64,000 bases of DNA from positions 124,001 through 188,000 of the forward strand of contig JAVDPD010000005.1 in NCBI GenBank assembly GCA_031296935.1, given 5' to 3'. The notes under the pieces are model-generated. The model was not told the DNA's origin. It saw only the letters and a program-made list of their open reading frames with translations, and did not search any database. Both the position numbers and the translations under genes were made by a program. The stretch is from Cerasicoccus maritimus. GTDB taxonomy: Bacteria; Verrucomicrobiota; Verrucomicrobiia; Opitutales; Cerasicoccaceae. Every line of letters begins with the position of its first letter. Position 1 is the first letter of the stretch. Of this stretch, positions 39,099 through 47,900 are shown piece by piece.

Positions 39099-39190
39099 AA
39101 ATGTCGCCCGAAAGTTAGTCAGTATGTCGGGCGTCTTTTTCTCAAATGTCGTCCGAAAGTTGGTTAGCATGTCGGGCGTCTTTGATTGTT
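39099..39190. repeat. tandem repeat of a 45-bp unit (two copies, partial third)
   Basis: The unit AAATGTCG.CCGAAAGTT..T.AG (about 23 bases) followed by ATGTCGGGCGTCTTT occurs at 39099-39143 and from 39144. A diverged, rearranged third copy continues to about 39230. Each unit contains GTCG..CGAA and ATGTCGGGCG blocks. It sits upstream of the EcsC gene. No reading frame is supported in 38947-39295. Confidence 0.7.
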
Positions 39191-39295
39191 GTGTCGGGCG
39201 ACAATTGTACATGAGGCGTCCGATAGTTGATCTGCTGAAACTACCGTATATCCGCGATTGGGAACAAATACTGCCGCGTCACTGTCTTTTCGCCT

Positions 39296-40129
39296 ATGGA
39301 TGACCCGCTGCTACCGCCGATGGATGCGCCGCTTTGGAGCGAGCAAGACCATGCCGATCTGCGCATGGCGCACCGTATTTTGGAGAAGACGAGCTTTACC
39401 AATCAGCTGGTGAATATCCTCGGCGCGCCCATCGAAAAGGGGCTCGAAATGCTGCCCGACAAGGCGCATGGCGTGATCGTTGGCGCGACGGACAAAGCGC
39501 TGCGCGCGGCGCTGGATGTGGCGCTGAAGACGCTGGAAAAAGACCGCGTCGCCACAGCGCGCAACACGATCCACAAGCTCGCGACCGCCACGACTGGCGG
39601 GGTGGGGGGTGCGTTTGGTTGGGCGTCGCTGCCAGTCGAATTACCGATTTCGACGACCATCATGCTGCGCTCGATAGCCGATGTCGCCCGCAGTCAGGGC
39701 GAGGATTTAAACAACGCCGAAGCGCGGCTGGCGTGCATCGAGGTTTTTGCGTTGGGCAACAAGAAGGAGAGCTCTGATGCGAGCTATTTGGCCATTCGCG
39801 CGATGCTGGCTCAGCGGGTGAGCGACGCCGCGCAGTATGCCGCGCAAAACGGCGTGCTCGATGCAGCCTCACCGCCGCTGACGCGGTTTATTGCGAAGAT
39901 TGCCGAGCGCTTCAGCATCACGGTTACGGATAAGGCCGCCGCCATCATGGTGCCCGCAATTGGGGCCGTTGGCGGGGCGATTATCAACACCTACTTCACG
40001 GGCTTTTATCAGGAGATGGCGCTCGGCCACTTCATTATGCGCCGATTGGAGCGCAAGTTTGGCGAAGAGGTTGTGCAAGCCGAATACCGCGATCTGTCAA
40101 AACAGCAAGGTGAGCAATTACAGATGTGA
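39296..40129 (+). CDS. EcsC-family protein
   Basis: The 277-residue protein shows the EcsC pattern: LGAPIEKGLEMLPDKAHGVI, a Gly-rich segment TATTGGVGGAFGWASLPVEL, TTIMLRSIADVARSQGEDL, and a C-terminal MVPAIGAVGGAIINTYFTGFY. EcsC proteins are poorly characterised; some sit beside ABC exporters or handle membrane contacts, but no transporter is present here. The Gly-rich parts may insert in the membrane. A tandem repeat lies upstream and a MITE starts 43 bases downstream. Confidence 0.85.
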   Translation: MDDPLLPPMDAPLWSEQDHADLRMAHRILEKTSFTNQLVNILGAPIEKGLEMLPDKAHGVIVGATDKALRAALDVALKTLEKDRVATARNTIHKLATATTGGVGGAFGWASLPVELPISTTIMLRSIADVARSQGEDLNNAEARLACIEVFALGNKKESSDASYLAIRAMLAQRVSDAAQYAAQNGVLDAASPPLTRFIAKIAERFSITVTDKAAAIMVPAIGAVGGAIINTYFTGFYQEMALGHFIMRRLERKFGEEVVQAEYRDLSKQQGEQLQM

Positions 40130-40172
40130 GAACAGGAGGCAGAGCTTTAAAGCAGTGGCGTCAATTTTCTCA

Positions 40173-40333
40173 GAGGGCGTCTAAAAAGTCTGATCAAGTC
40201 GGCGAGATGTATTCGAGAGGCAAAATTTCGGCTTCTGAATCGAGGCGAAACCAGTTTCGTCGAGATGAAGAAATGGTATTTTGACCTCGAAGACGCTCTC
40301 CGGCGAAGACCACTTGAGTTATTAGACGCCCTC
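40173..40333 (+). mobile_element. 161-bp MITE, copy 1 (IS5/IS1031-like ends)
   Basis: The element begins GAGGGCGTCTAA and ends with its inverse, TTAGACGCCCTC. It is flanked by the 3-base direct repeat TCA (40170-40172 and 40334-40336). A second copy of identical length lies inverted at 48953-49113 with five base differences (156/161). The interior is self-complementary around CGAAACCAGTTTCG, so the whole can fold into a long hairpin. It has no coding capacity. TNA target duplications and GAG-starting ends match the IS1031 group of the IS5 family, so it is probably moved in trans. Confidence 0.88.
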
Positions 40334-40377
40334 TCAGAGGCACGATAAACCACTTATTGATAACGCATCGAAGTGGC

Positions 40378-41424
40378 CTAATCCAGAAGTTTGGATAAGT
40401 TACCGTTCAGTGTTTCGACTTCTTTCATGAGGCGAACCAAAGCAACTTTCTTGCGTGTGGACACGGTCATGAGTGAGAGCTTAGGACCAACATCGGTAAC
40501 CACATAATGCTCCGCCATAGTGGTTGCCATGCTCTGTGGGTTTTCGCCACTGGACTGCGCGTAGAGCTTGTGTAAATAAGCGCCGATACCTTCATCTGGT
40601 TCGCTGCTTTGCATAGTTCTTTGACCATTGATCGAAAGCAGTAACTCTTGTTGGGGGAGGTAGGCGTGGATGCTATCCAGTGTCATTTCTGAGGCGCAGT
40701 GAATCAGCATTTTCTCAACTTCACCCTGGACAGCGGGGTCTAGCTGAGGTCTTTGGGGCTCAACGCGAGGTTGTTTCAGGAATGCACTTAAAATTCGAGC
40801 GCCGATAGTTGTGTTATGGACTGATTCTTCAACGGCAGCCTCTGGATGTGGCATCATCCCAAATACGTTTTGTTCGGCATTGCGAATAGCGGCAATGTCA
40901 CCTACAGAGCCATTAGGATTATTCACATAACGAAACATGATTTGGTTGTTGGACTGCATGGAATCCAACTTTTTATCATCGACCCAGTATCGCCCAAATC
41001 GATGTGATACCGGGAGGGAGATGTTATCGCCCAAACGGTTTTTATTAAAATTTTTGGTCGAGTCTTCGACGGTCAGCGTCTGGTTCCCATAGTGGTGTTC
41101 CCGTGAATTGTTTTCGGTGAAAGCCCCAGGCAGAAGGCTGGCTTCGCAAAGAACTTGGAAGCCATTGCCAATGCCTAGCACTGGACCACCGTTGGCTGCA
41201 AACTCCTTGACCGCTTTGATTATTGGGGTGGACTTTGCAATGGCACCAGCGCGCAGGTAATCGCCAAAAGATGCGCCTCCAGGTATGATGACTGCATCTG
41301 CCCCGGCAAAGCTCGAACATTTGTGTGAGAAGAGCCGTGCGCGTACATGTAGATGGCTGATGAGCGCATGGAGCATATCTCGATCACCAGAGGCGCCCGG
41401 TAGTTGAACAATGCCTACTTTCAT
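40378..41424 (-). CDS. PurQ-like class I glutamine amidotransferase lacking the catalytic cysteine, with C-terminal extension
   Basis: Residues 1-225 follow PurQ closely (IPGGASFGDYLRAGAIA, NNQIMFRYVNNPNGSVGDIAAI). The nucleophile position is changed: VLGIGNGFQ has Gly at residue 86 (codon GGC at 41169-41167) where PurQ has Cys. The partners His193 and Glu195 in MMPHPEAAVE remain. Without the Cys the domain cannot hydrolyse glutamine by the known mechanism. Residues 226-348 are absent from PurQ; the segment with ELLLSINGQRT, HYVVTDVGPKLSLMTVS and a final helix resembles a Roadblock/LC7 fold (inferred). It is the last gene of a three-gene set with two Roadblock-like proteins, 10 bases behind the second. 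No purL or purS is nearby. Confidence 0.85.
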   Translation of the reverse strand: MKVGIVQLPGASGDRDMLHALISHLHVRARLFSHKCSSFAGADAVIIPGGASFGDYLRAGAIAKSTPIIKAVKEFAANGGPVLGIGNGFQVLCEASLLPGAFTENNSREHHYGNQTLTVEDSTKNFNKNRLGDNISLPVSHRFGRYWVDDKKLDSMQSNNQIMFRYVNNPNGSVGDIAAIRNAEQNVFGMMPHPEAAVEESVHNTTIGARILSAFLKQPRVEPQRPQLDPAVQGEVEKMLIHCASEMTLDSIHAYLPQQELLLSINGQRTMQSSEPDEGIGAYLHKLYAQSSGENPQSMATTMAEHYVVTDVGPKLSLMTVSTRKKVALVRLMKEVETLNGNLSKLLD

Positions 41425-41434
41425 GGGATTCTCT

Positions 41435-41794
41435 TTAGACGGGTATAAAATCGGCGTGAACCGTTAGGCAGATCTTGTTAAATCTGTTAATGGCCAGTCC
41501 GAGATTAATATCTTTAGGAAAAACTGCGATCACGGAGGTTGCATCAGGGAAAAAGCGAGCGATGTAGTAACTTTCGCCCCAAGTGATGACAACTTCTTCG
41601 AGTTCGCCGTCTTGTGCGTCAGCATCCGGTATGCGAGCCACGAGTTTCTTGAAGTTTTTGATAAACTTCGACATACCACGGTGGTCGCGCTTGTAGGGAA
41701 GCATGAGGAGTGGAGTGGTATCCCTACGATAGACCACAAAATGTTGGCAGGCAGTTTTTTCGATGAACTGCGCGTATAATTCGTCGTTTGGCAT
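41435..41794 (-). CDS. Roadblock/LC7-like small protein (second of operon)
   Basis: The 119-residue protein matches the size and strand-helix order of Roadblock/LC7 folds: HFVVYRRDTTPLLMLPYK, a long basic helix (MSKFIKNFKKLVARI), then EEVVITWGESYYIARFFPD, SVIAVFPKDINLGLAINRF and a last helix/strand. Members of this superfamily bind small GTPases or serve as dimeric scaffolds; MglB is the studied bacterial case. No GTPase gene adjoins. It sits between the first Roadblock gene (48 bases upstream) and the PurQ-like gene. Confidence 0.65.
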   Translation of the reverse strand: MPNDELYAQFIEKTACQHFVVYRRDTTPLLMLPYKRDHRGMSKFIKNFKKLVARIPDADAQDGELEEVVITWGESYYIARFFPDATSVIAVFPKDINLGLAINRFNKICLTVHADFIPV

Positions 41795-41842
41795 GTTAAT
41801 AGCACACCTTGCTTGAGCAAGGTGTGCAGTAACGGTTGGAGT

Positions 41843-42199
41843 TTAAAGCTTGATCTTCTTTTCGAAGGTGGAGAGGGAGATGCGGGCCATAGCCAAGTTG
41901 GCTTGGGCACGGTTCATTGCCACGTAGAGGAAGATTGCTTCGTTTGAAGCCAAGGGGCGCAGGATGTGATATTGCGTTCCCAGGGTGATGAGGATGTCTT
42001 CAATGCTGTCGTCCAAGCCGAGCGATTCCATCGTAGCGCGCTTTGCTTTCACTACTTCGGTGTTGCCTGCTGCGGCTGCTTCGAGGTTCAGTGCGCCGCC
42101 GCCGACCATGCCGAGGACCATGCCACTATCGGAGTCTACGAGGCATGCGCCAATGAATCCCTTAATATCGGTTAATGGGTTGAGATCTACTTCTTTCAT
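41843..42199 (-). CDS. Roadblock/LC7-domain protein (first of operon)
   Basis: The 118-residue product fits bacterial Roadblock/LC7 proteins: GFIGACLVDSDSGMVLGMVG, then a long helix (NTEVVKAKRATMESLGL), EDILITLGTQYHILRPL, AIFLYVAMNRAQANLAMAR and a closing helix. It is likely a cytoplasmic dimer that regulates or scaffolds another protein. As first gene of the set it follows a long A+T-rich leader. The start at 42199 lacks a Shine-Dalgarno sequence. The clear domain here supports reading its two downstream partners as part of one complex. Confidence 0.8.
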   Translation of the reverse strand: MKEVDLNPLTDIKGFIGACLVDSDSGMVLGMVGGGALNLEAAAAGNTEVVKAKRATMESLGLDDSIEDILITLGTQYHILRPLASNEAIFLYVAMNRAQANLAMARISLSTFEKKIKL

Positions 42200-42848
42200 T
42201 ATTAATATTGTTAGCGTGTGTTATTAGTTCGGGTTTGTGGATAGGCAGAATAAACTGTTCATGTTCCTGATTGGAACTAAGCATCAACTACTCATTCACA
42301 TAGCTTTAGAACGTGCGTTTTAATCGAAGCTTAAGAAAAAAATTCAAAAAAAATACATTTAGAGATGTATGAGTGTATTGAGGCAGAGGCTTATGGTATA
42401 TAGGGTTAGTAGCCTAATCTAATTGATGCGTGCTAAAATGTTTAGATTGATGCGCTGGCTTAGTATATTTAATATTTTTAAATACTGCCGGATTGTATGT
42501 TTCCCGAGAGTGTTGCCCCTGTATGAATGCTTGAAAAGACATTTGGGGTTAGGAATCCTAATATGCTTGTTGACAATGTTTTATGGTAATCATGGTGCGC
42601 TGTATGATGAAGCTTTCAGGCAGTTGTCTATCGCAGGTTATTTGCGTTTGTTGGAGGTGCGATAAGTATTAAGGGATTTACCGTAGGTAGGTTGTAGAGG
42701 TGGGGACAATACCTTATGTGCCGTTGGTGGATTAGAATATTTATTAGGTGATATTCGTAAGACTAATCGCGCGGGTATTAATGATTTATATTAATAAATT
42801 TGGATTGTGATAAGTTTGATGTAGTTGTTGCTCGCTTTTTGATTTCAC
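42200..42848. other. 649-bp A+T-rich divergent intergenic region
   Basis: The region separates the Roadblock operon (leftward) from the SHD1/thioredoxin-like gene (rightward). It has several homopolymer and TATA-like stretches suited to promoters and one doubtful small frame (42426-42665). Its base composition is clearly richer in A+T than the flanking genes. Confidence 0.6.
42426..42665 (+). CDS. doubtful small membrane ORF
   Basis: The frame encodes 79 residues from ATG at 42426. It contains one hydrophobic segment (LGLGILICLLTMFYG) and a basic N-terminal part with several Cys. No ribosome-binding site, no family and no close neighbour support it. It may be chance in A+T-rich DNA. Confidence 0.25.
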   Translation: MRAKMFRLMRWLSIFNIFKYCRIVCFPRVLPLYECLKRHLGLGILICLLTMFYGNHGALYDEAFRQLSIAGYLRLLEVR

Positions 42849-43499
42849 ATGGGGATTATGCTTTGCGTGAAATGGATTTTCTTAATCGTTGTCTTCGCAT
42901 TGGCAGGCTTTGGGCTCATGCGTTATCATGGTATTGTATTAGATTCTCTACTGGATAGTGGAGGAGAGGAATCGTCCGATGGTGAGCCAAATTGGCTTCA
43001 GGGTTTTGGGCACCAAGCGGAGTCTGGCGAAGTAGTGTTAAGGGATGTTGATGGACGCTCATTGACGTGTCGTATTTTGTCGGTGAAAGACGCGTGCGTG
43101 GAAATCATCCGCCTGCCTGACCAGCAGCGATTTACCTTTCCGGTCGCTCGCTTGGATTCGGAAAGCCAAGCGACGGTGGAGCAATGGCAGCAGAATCAGG
43201 CAAGTGAGAGAGGTTCCTTGCAGCACTACGAAGAAGCGAAGCATCATGTGCGTGTGATCGTCGTTGTGTCAGAGAATATTGAGCAGACTCCTGAGGTTAA
43301 GCGTTTTCTGACGGCACAAGATTTCCACTATGTGGTTTACGACGCCTTTAAATCCAGTCGTGGTCGTGATATAATGCAGAAATACAATTTAACTCGTGGC
43401 CCTGCTTTTATCATCGGTGAGGAAGTGATAGTTGGGCTGAACATGGGGCGGATTCGTAGGGCGATTGAGGCGGAATACGAGAAGTCGCGGGCCCGGTGA
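42849..43499 (+). CDS. membrane-anchored SHD1-like plus thioredoxin-fold protein without CXXC
   Basis: The 216-residue product has an N-terminal membrane helix (WIFLIVVFALAGFGLM). Residues about 60-120 resemble the SHD1-like module common in Planctomycetes and Verrucomicrobia (VVLRDVDGRSLTCRILSV, TFPVARLDSES). Residues about 130-210 follow a glutaredoxin-like fold (HVRVIVVVSENIEQTPEV, HYVVYDAFKSSRGRDIM, TRGPAFIIGEEVIVGLN). Where glutaredoxins have CPYC this protein has SENIEQ, so it lacks redox cysteines and is probably a binding module. It is followed by another exported protein on the same strand. Confidence 0.65.
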   Translation: MGIMLCVKWIFLIVVFALAGFGLMRYHGIVLDSLLDSGGEESSDGEPNWLQGFGHQAESGEVVLRDVDGRSLTCRILSVKDACVEIIRLPDQQRFTFPVARLDSESQATVEQWQQNQASERGSLQHYEEAKHHVRVIVVVSENIEQTPEVKRFLTAQDFHYVVYDAFKSSRGRDIMQKYNLTRGPAFIIGEEVIVGLNMGRIRRAIEAEYEKSRAR

Positions 43500-43582
43500 T
43501 TAGTTGGGTAGGGAGGCAGTCTTGATAGCGTCTTGTGTTGTCTGCGCTTGCGATAAAGGCGCTGTGTGGGCATATTATCGTC

Positions 43583-44257
43583 ATGTTCACTGCTGCAATT
43601 AGATGGAAGCTGCTGTTGTTGGCTAGCGTCCTGATCGGGGGGCTGCCAGTATTGGGGGCGGTGGACTTGCCGCCTGATCATTCACCGCAAGGCTACGTTG
43701 CGCGTTTATTGATCAATGAGGCACCCTTTCCCGGGGAGTTCGGGTATCGGTCTGAAGCAGACTCCAAGGCGGCTATGGAGGCGATTTTGCTAACGTTGCA
43801 TGCGCGCAGCGTTCAATTGCCCAAGCCATATACGCGCATGCAGGTCGCGGACACCAATTCGTCCAATATTTTGGATGTGATCACGGCTGGCGGGCAGCGT
43901 GGGCAAGTTGATGGCTTTTTCCGTGATGCTGCCGGGACGTTGGCTATGGAGTCACGTGTGCACGAGCGTATTGATTACTTGGAAAACATCGCGCGGCAGG
44001 GGAAGCCGGGGCGCTTTGCACGTTTGCTCAACTACGCTGTCGAAATTAGCAATCAATACTTTGCCGGAACCCTGCGTGTTGTTGATCGCTTTGGGAGCTT
44101 GACATACATCGGCTCGATTCCGGTAACGGGTGGCTCCTACGCCTGGATGACCAACCAGCCAAAGTTTCATCCCAAGGGATACTTCGTTAAAATTCCAGAT
44201 CGGGACTACGGTGCCTTGGGCGGCAACCGCTTTTTCACGCTTAAGCGGATCGATTAG
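43583..44257 (+). CDS. exported protein of unknown function
   Basis: The 224-residue product has a signal peptide (LLLLASVLIGGLPVLGA). The mature part reads GYVARLLINEAPFPGEFGYR, a helical middle with ILLTLHARSV and a C-terminal TLRVVDRFGSLTYIGSIPVTG...KFHPKGYFVKIPDRDYGALGG cut here into segments. I do not recognise the family. The ATG at 43583 is chosen over a TTG at 43535 because it begins the signal peptide directly. It is convergent with the small exported protein at 44267, with 9 bases between the stops. Confidence 0.7.
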   Translation: MFTAAIRWKLLLLASVLIGGLPVLGAVDLPPDHSPQGYVARLLINEAPFPGEFGYRSEADSKAAMEAILLTLHARSVQLPKPYTRMQVADTNSSNILDVITAGGQRGQVDGFFRDAAGTLAMESRVHERIDYLENIARQGKPGRFARLLNYAVEISNQYFAGTLRVVDRFGSLTYIGSIPVTGGSYAWMTNQPKFHPKGYFVKIPDRDYGALGGNRFFTLKRID

Positions 44258-44266
44258 CGCGTCTCG

Positions 44267-44971
44267 TTACACGCGGAATCGGATGACGCGGTAAACGCTG
44301 CCGTCGTCTTCGGGGAGAAGCAGGAAGACGTAGTGGCTGTCTTTACGAACGGTTTGTGAACCGGAGTAAACGATGGTCCAGTCGTCCTTCAATTGGGCGG
44401 CGCATTTGATCTCAAATTGCAAGTCCGAGCCGACCGGCCGGAGCGGCACTTGCTTGGACTCAAGTGGCTTCAGGGTAAACTTCTGGTCGCCGGCGAGGCA
44501 CGCAATCGTGAGGTTGCCGAGGTTGAGCATCAGCGCGGTGTCGCGTTCCTGAGCAGCGCGACTAAGATCAACGGGCAGCAGTGCGTAGCGCGCGCCTTGT
44601 TCGAGCAGTGTGAGCAGCGTGTGCTGTTCACCAGGTTTGAGGGAAATAGACGCTGCCACTGAGTAGGTAGGTAGGCCGTCGGTGCCCACGCCGGTGAGGC
44701 GGTAGAGTTTAAAATCGGGTGGCCCCGTGTATTGAAACGCCCGCGTTCGCTGGCCGGATCGGACGGTGACTTCATGGGCCTCGCCAGCCGAAAAGTAGTA
44801 GAGCTTTTCCGCTTTGCGGGTGGCGCCTTGGGCAACTGCTTGCGCGCCCTTGGCTTTGCCGCCGACCAGGTAAAGGCTGATCTTGCAGTTGATGGCAGGC
44901 GGCGCCTCCTGGGCCGATAGGCCGGACCAGGCAATGAGCCAAGTTAGGCAAAGGATCGTCGTGCGGATCAT
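44267..44971 (-). CDS. exported protein of unknown function, next to Verru_Chthon A
   Basis: The 234-residue product has a signal peptide (TILCLTWLIAWSGLSAQ). The mature part is beta-rich (KISLYLVGGKAKGAQAVAQG, LYYFSAGEAHEVTVRSGQ, WTIVYSGSQTVRKDSHYVFL). It starts 6 bases behind the 1144-residue Verru_Chthon cassette A-like protein and is almost certainly co-transcribed and functionally linked. No family is recognised. Confidence 0.7.
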   Translation of the reverse strand: MIRTTILCLTWLIAWSGLSAQEAPPAINCKISLYLVGGKAKGAQAVAQGATRKAEKLYYFSAGEAHEVTVRSGQRTRAFQYTGPPDFKLYRLTGVGTDGLPTYSVAASISLKPGEQHTLLTLLEQGARYALLPVDLSRAAQERDTALMLNLGNLTIACLAGDQKFTLKPLESKQVPLRPVGSDLQFEIKCAAQLKDDWTIVYSGSQTVRKDSHYVFLLLPEDDGSVYRVIRFRV

Positions 44972-44977
44972 GTTTCG

Positions 44978-47900
44978 TTAGGGAATCTGGGGAGAGTCTA
45001 GCCAGCGGAAGCTGGTGATGATGAAGCGACGGCCCTGCCCATCGGTGGGGTCGCCAGTGGTGATGTCTTCGGTTGGGTCGAGTTTGTTGGGGGTGCGTTG
45101 AATCACTGCTTCGGCCCAAGCCTCGCCATTGCTCTCGCCCAGTGGGCTGAACGACTCGGCCCAAACGCGGATGCGGAAGGTGTCGGAGCGCACGGTCAAC
45201 TGGCTGCCAAGTGATGCCAGCAAATCGCCCTGAGTCAGGTAGCCAGCCGCGTTGGCCGCAAAAGCGCCCTGCATGGCGTCGCGATTGAATTCACGGAAAT
45301 ACCGGGTGCTCGTGATGTAGTCTTCGTACAGGTCTTCGGGGGCTTCGACGCTGTAGGCGTAGGTGTCGTCGTCGCCGTCGCTGGCGTCATTGAGATCATA
45401 GAAATAGTCGTTGATGCCGGACTCATCAATGGCGGCTTGGAGCGCGCCCTTGGCTTGCCAGGTTTCCGGCGATGCAATGGTGCGGCCAAGGTGGCTGGTG
45501 GGGTTCGGGGCGCGGTTAACGAACTCTGCCAGCGAGGTGAATGGCCCCCTGGTTTTGACCTGTTTAACAATGGCCTCGGCGAGCGCATCAATTTCGTTGG
45601 TGTTGAGCGTGCGGTAGCCGTTGTAGGCTTCGGTGTCTTCGGGGAGGCTGGTCGATTCCCCATCGACTTCGCTGCTCTGCGGATAGGGATGGCGGAGATA
45701 GGGGGCTTGATCGGAGTAGGTTTCACTGGAGCCATCGGCAATGGCGACCTCCGCGCCAAAGTTCGCGGCGAGCAGGGCTTTCCATGCCTCAACCGAGGTT
45801 GAATTGACGTTGAAGGCGCCATGCACGTAAAGCTCGCCTGCGGCGTTGGCGGCGAAGTCCAGGTTCGCGTCGGTGTGGTCCGTTTTGGCGTATATTCGTT
45901 GGTTCTCGGCCAAGTAGCCATCGGCGCGGACATCGCTCTCCGTGACGGTCGAGAAAAAGTAGTCGTCCCAGAGAGCGTTGTTCAGGTTCCAAGGCAGGTC
46001 ATAGTAAACGGGTGGCCCGGAATCCGGGCTGCTGAAGTCCGGCCACTGGTCGCGGTAAACGGTGTCGGGTTCGAGGTAAGGGCTCGCGCTGCTGCTGCCG
46101 ATGGCATATGCAGACGTCGTGTTGCTCCACTTCCAGTATTGTTGGGCCTGAGTGTAGTTGCGAGCCAACCCAAGGCGCGCGTGCCGCAGGTCGCCAATTG
46201 AGTGAAATTCGCGGCTGGATCGAGGCAGGTGAAAGAGCGGAGCGCTGAGGCTGCCGGAGGCGTCGTCCGTGAAGCCTACAAAGGCGTTGTCCCCGCTGCT
46301 GGGTATCTCCGCATCGTCGGGTGCTGCAGCGAGCTCAGTCGTGTAAAAGAAGTCGGCGATCCAGGATGGATTATCACCCGTGCCGCCATTGCTGCTGGAG
46401 CCCACTTCATACTCCAGCGGCGAACGTCCAGAGTAGGGTGCGGTGGGGTTGTAGTCCTCCAGCCATTGAATGCGGAAATACTCGGCGTCGGAAGTGCTGG
46501 TGGCCTCGTGTTCTTCAAGCCGACTTTGCGCGAACTTCTGGCCGGCGCGGTAAGAAAAGTTGGCGGGGATGTCTTCGATCAGTGGTCCGGTTGTCGAGCC
46601 GAGCGATCCGTAGGTCAATAATTGAGTGCCAGTCGCGTAAAGCCGGTTCCAGCGGCTGCTGGAATTGAAGCCCGAGGCGTTGAGGCGCTCGATGTGTTGC
46701 AGCGGTTGACTGCCAAGCTCGCTTGCATTGCGCGCGAGTCGAACGACGCCCGAAACGCGTTGTTCAGAAATGGTTTGGATGGCGGTTAACTCGTGCTGCG
46801 CGGGATCAACCGTCATGGTCGAGTTGGGGACTTTGAATGCGAAGGAGAAGCCGCCGCGATAGCCCGGATAGAGGTCGAGGGGTGCCGTGGCGTCGGTGAT
46901 GATCTGGTCCGGCGTGAGGGGCGTGAAGACGATTGCTTCGCCCGGTTGCAGGTTGGAATTGAGGTTCAGCTTGAACGCCATGCGTCCGTAGGCGGGGGTA
47001 TCGAGGCCGATATATTGATAGGTCTGGCCGTCTTTGGTAACACCGCTCGTCGGAAAGTTTATCGGCGGTTCGCTGGAGCCGGAATGCGGGCTCCACTCCA
47101 CGCGGTGCAGCCACTTGAGCTCCTGTGCGCCGCTGTTGGAAAGCTGGGAGTCGACAATGAATGAGCTGGCGTCGATCTCGGCGTCGTAGGGGTTCCAGAG
47201 TACGAAGGCGGGTTGCAGGAAATACCAGATCGCATATTGGTTGGCGGTGGGTTCTTCCAGCACCAGCACGTTGACGTGGAGCTGGACGAGCGTCAGCACG
47301 GGTGTGATGCCCGGTGTGTCGCCTGCATAGGGAATCGGCGTGTAGGTGGCGTCGGCGTTGGCCAGGCCGTTGGAGGGGGCGAGGTTGACCCAGGCATGCA
47401 GTTGCTCCCACAACGGTCCGCCGTCGTCACCGACTCGGCTGGTCGCGGCCGGAAAAATGCTTTCGCCGCTCAGCGTGGCATCCAAGCCATCGGCGCTGAG
47501 TGCATTGGTCAGGTCAAATTTTAGGCCGCCCCAAAGGCCGGTGTCGGCATCTTGAGTTGTTTTGGAGAGGACGCCTGCGCTCTTAAAAGTAGCGTGGTGA
47601 AAGTTGTCGGCTGCGAGGGAACTGTCTGCGGGTGACAAGGTTTCGAGCACGGCCATGTCGAAGGCACGTTCAACCGAGGCGCGGTCTTCGGTGTCCATGG
47701 TTAAAGCAGATAGGCCGGGAAGTAGCTCGATGCCGGTCGTTACAGGAGACACGAGGGCTTGGTTGGCGAGCGGGGGAAGCTCGCTCGGCGCATCGGCGGA
47801 AGTGTGGACGCTTAAATTGGCTTTTACGCCTTCATCGATAATGGCCCATGCGAAGCGGCCCGTTAACACGCCGTCTGCATTGATAATCGATTCTTTGGGC

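Noticed and set aside
40378..41424. Annotation as a functional purQ
   Set aside because: The nucleophilic cysteine is replaced by glycine, there is a long extra C-terminus and no purine genes adjoin.
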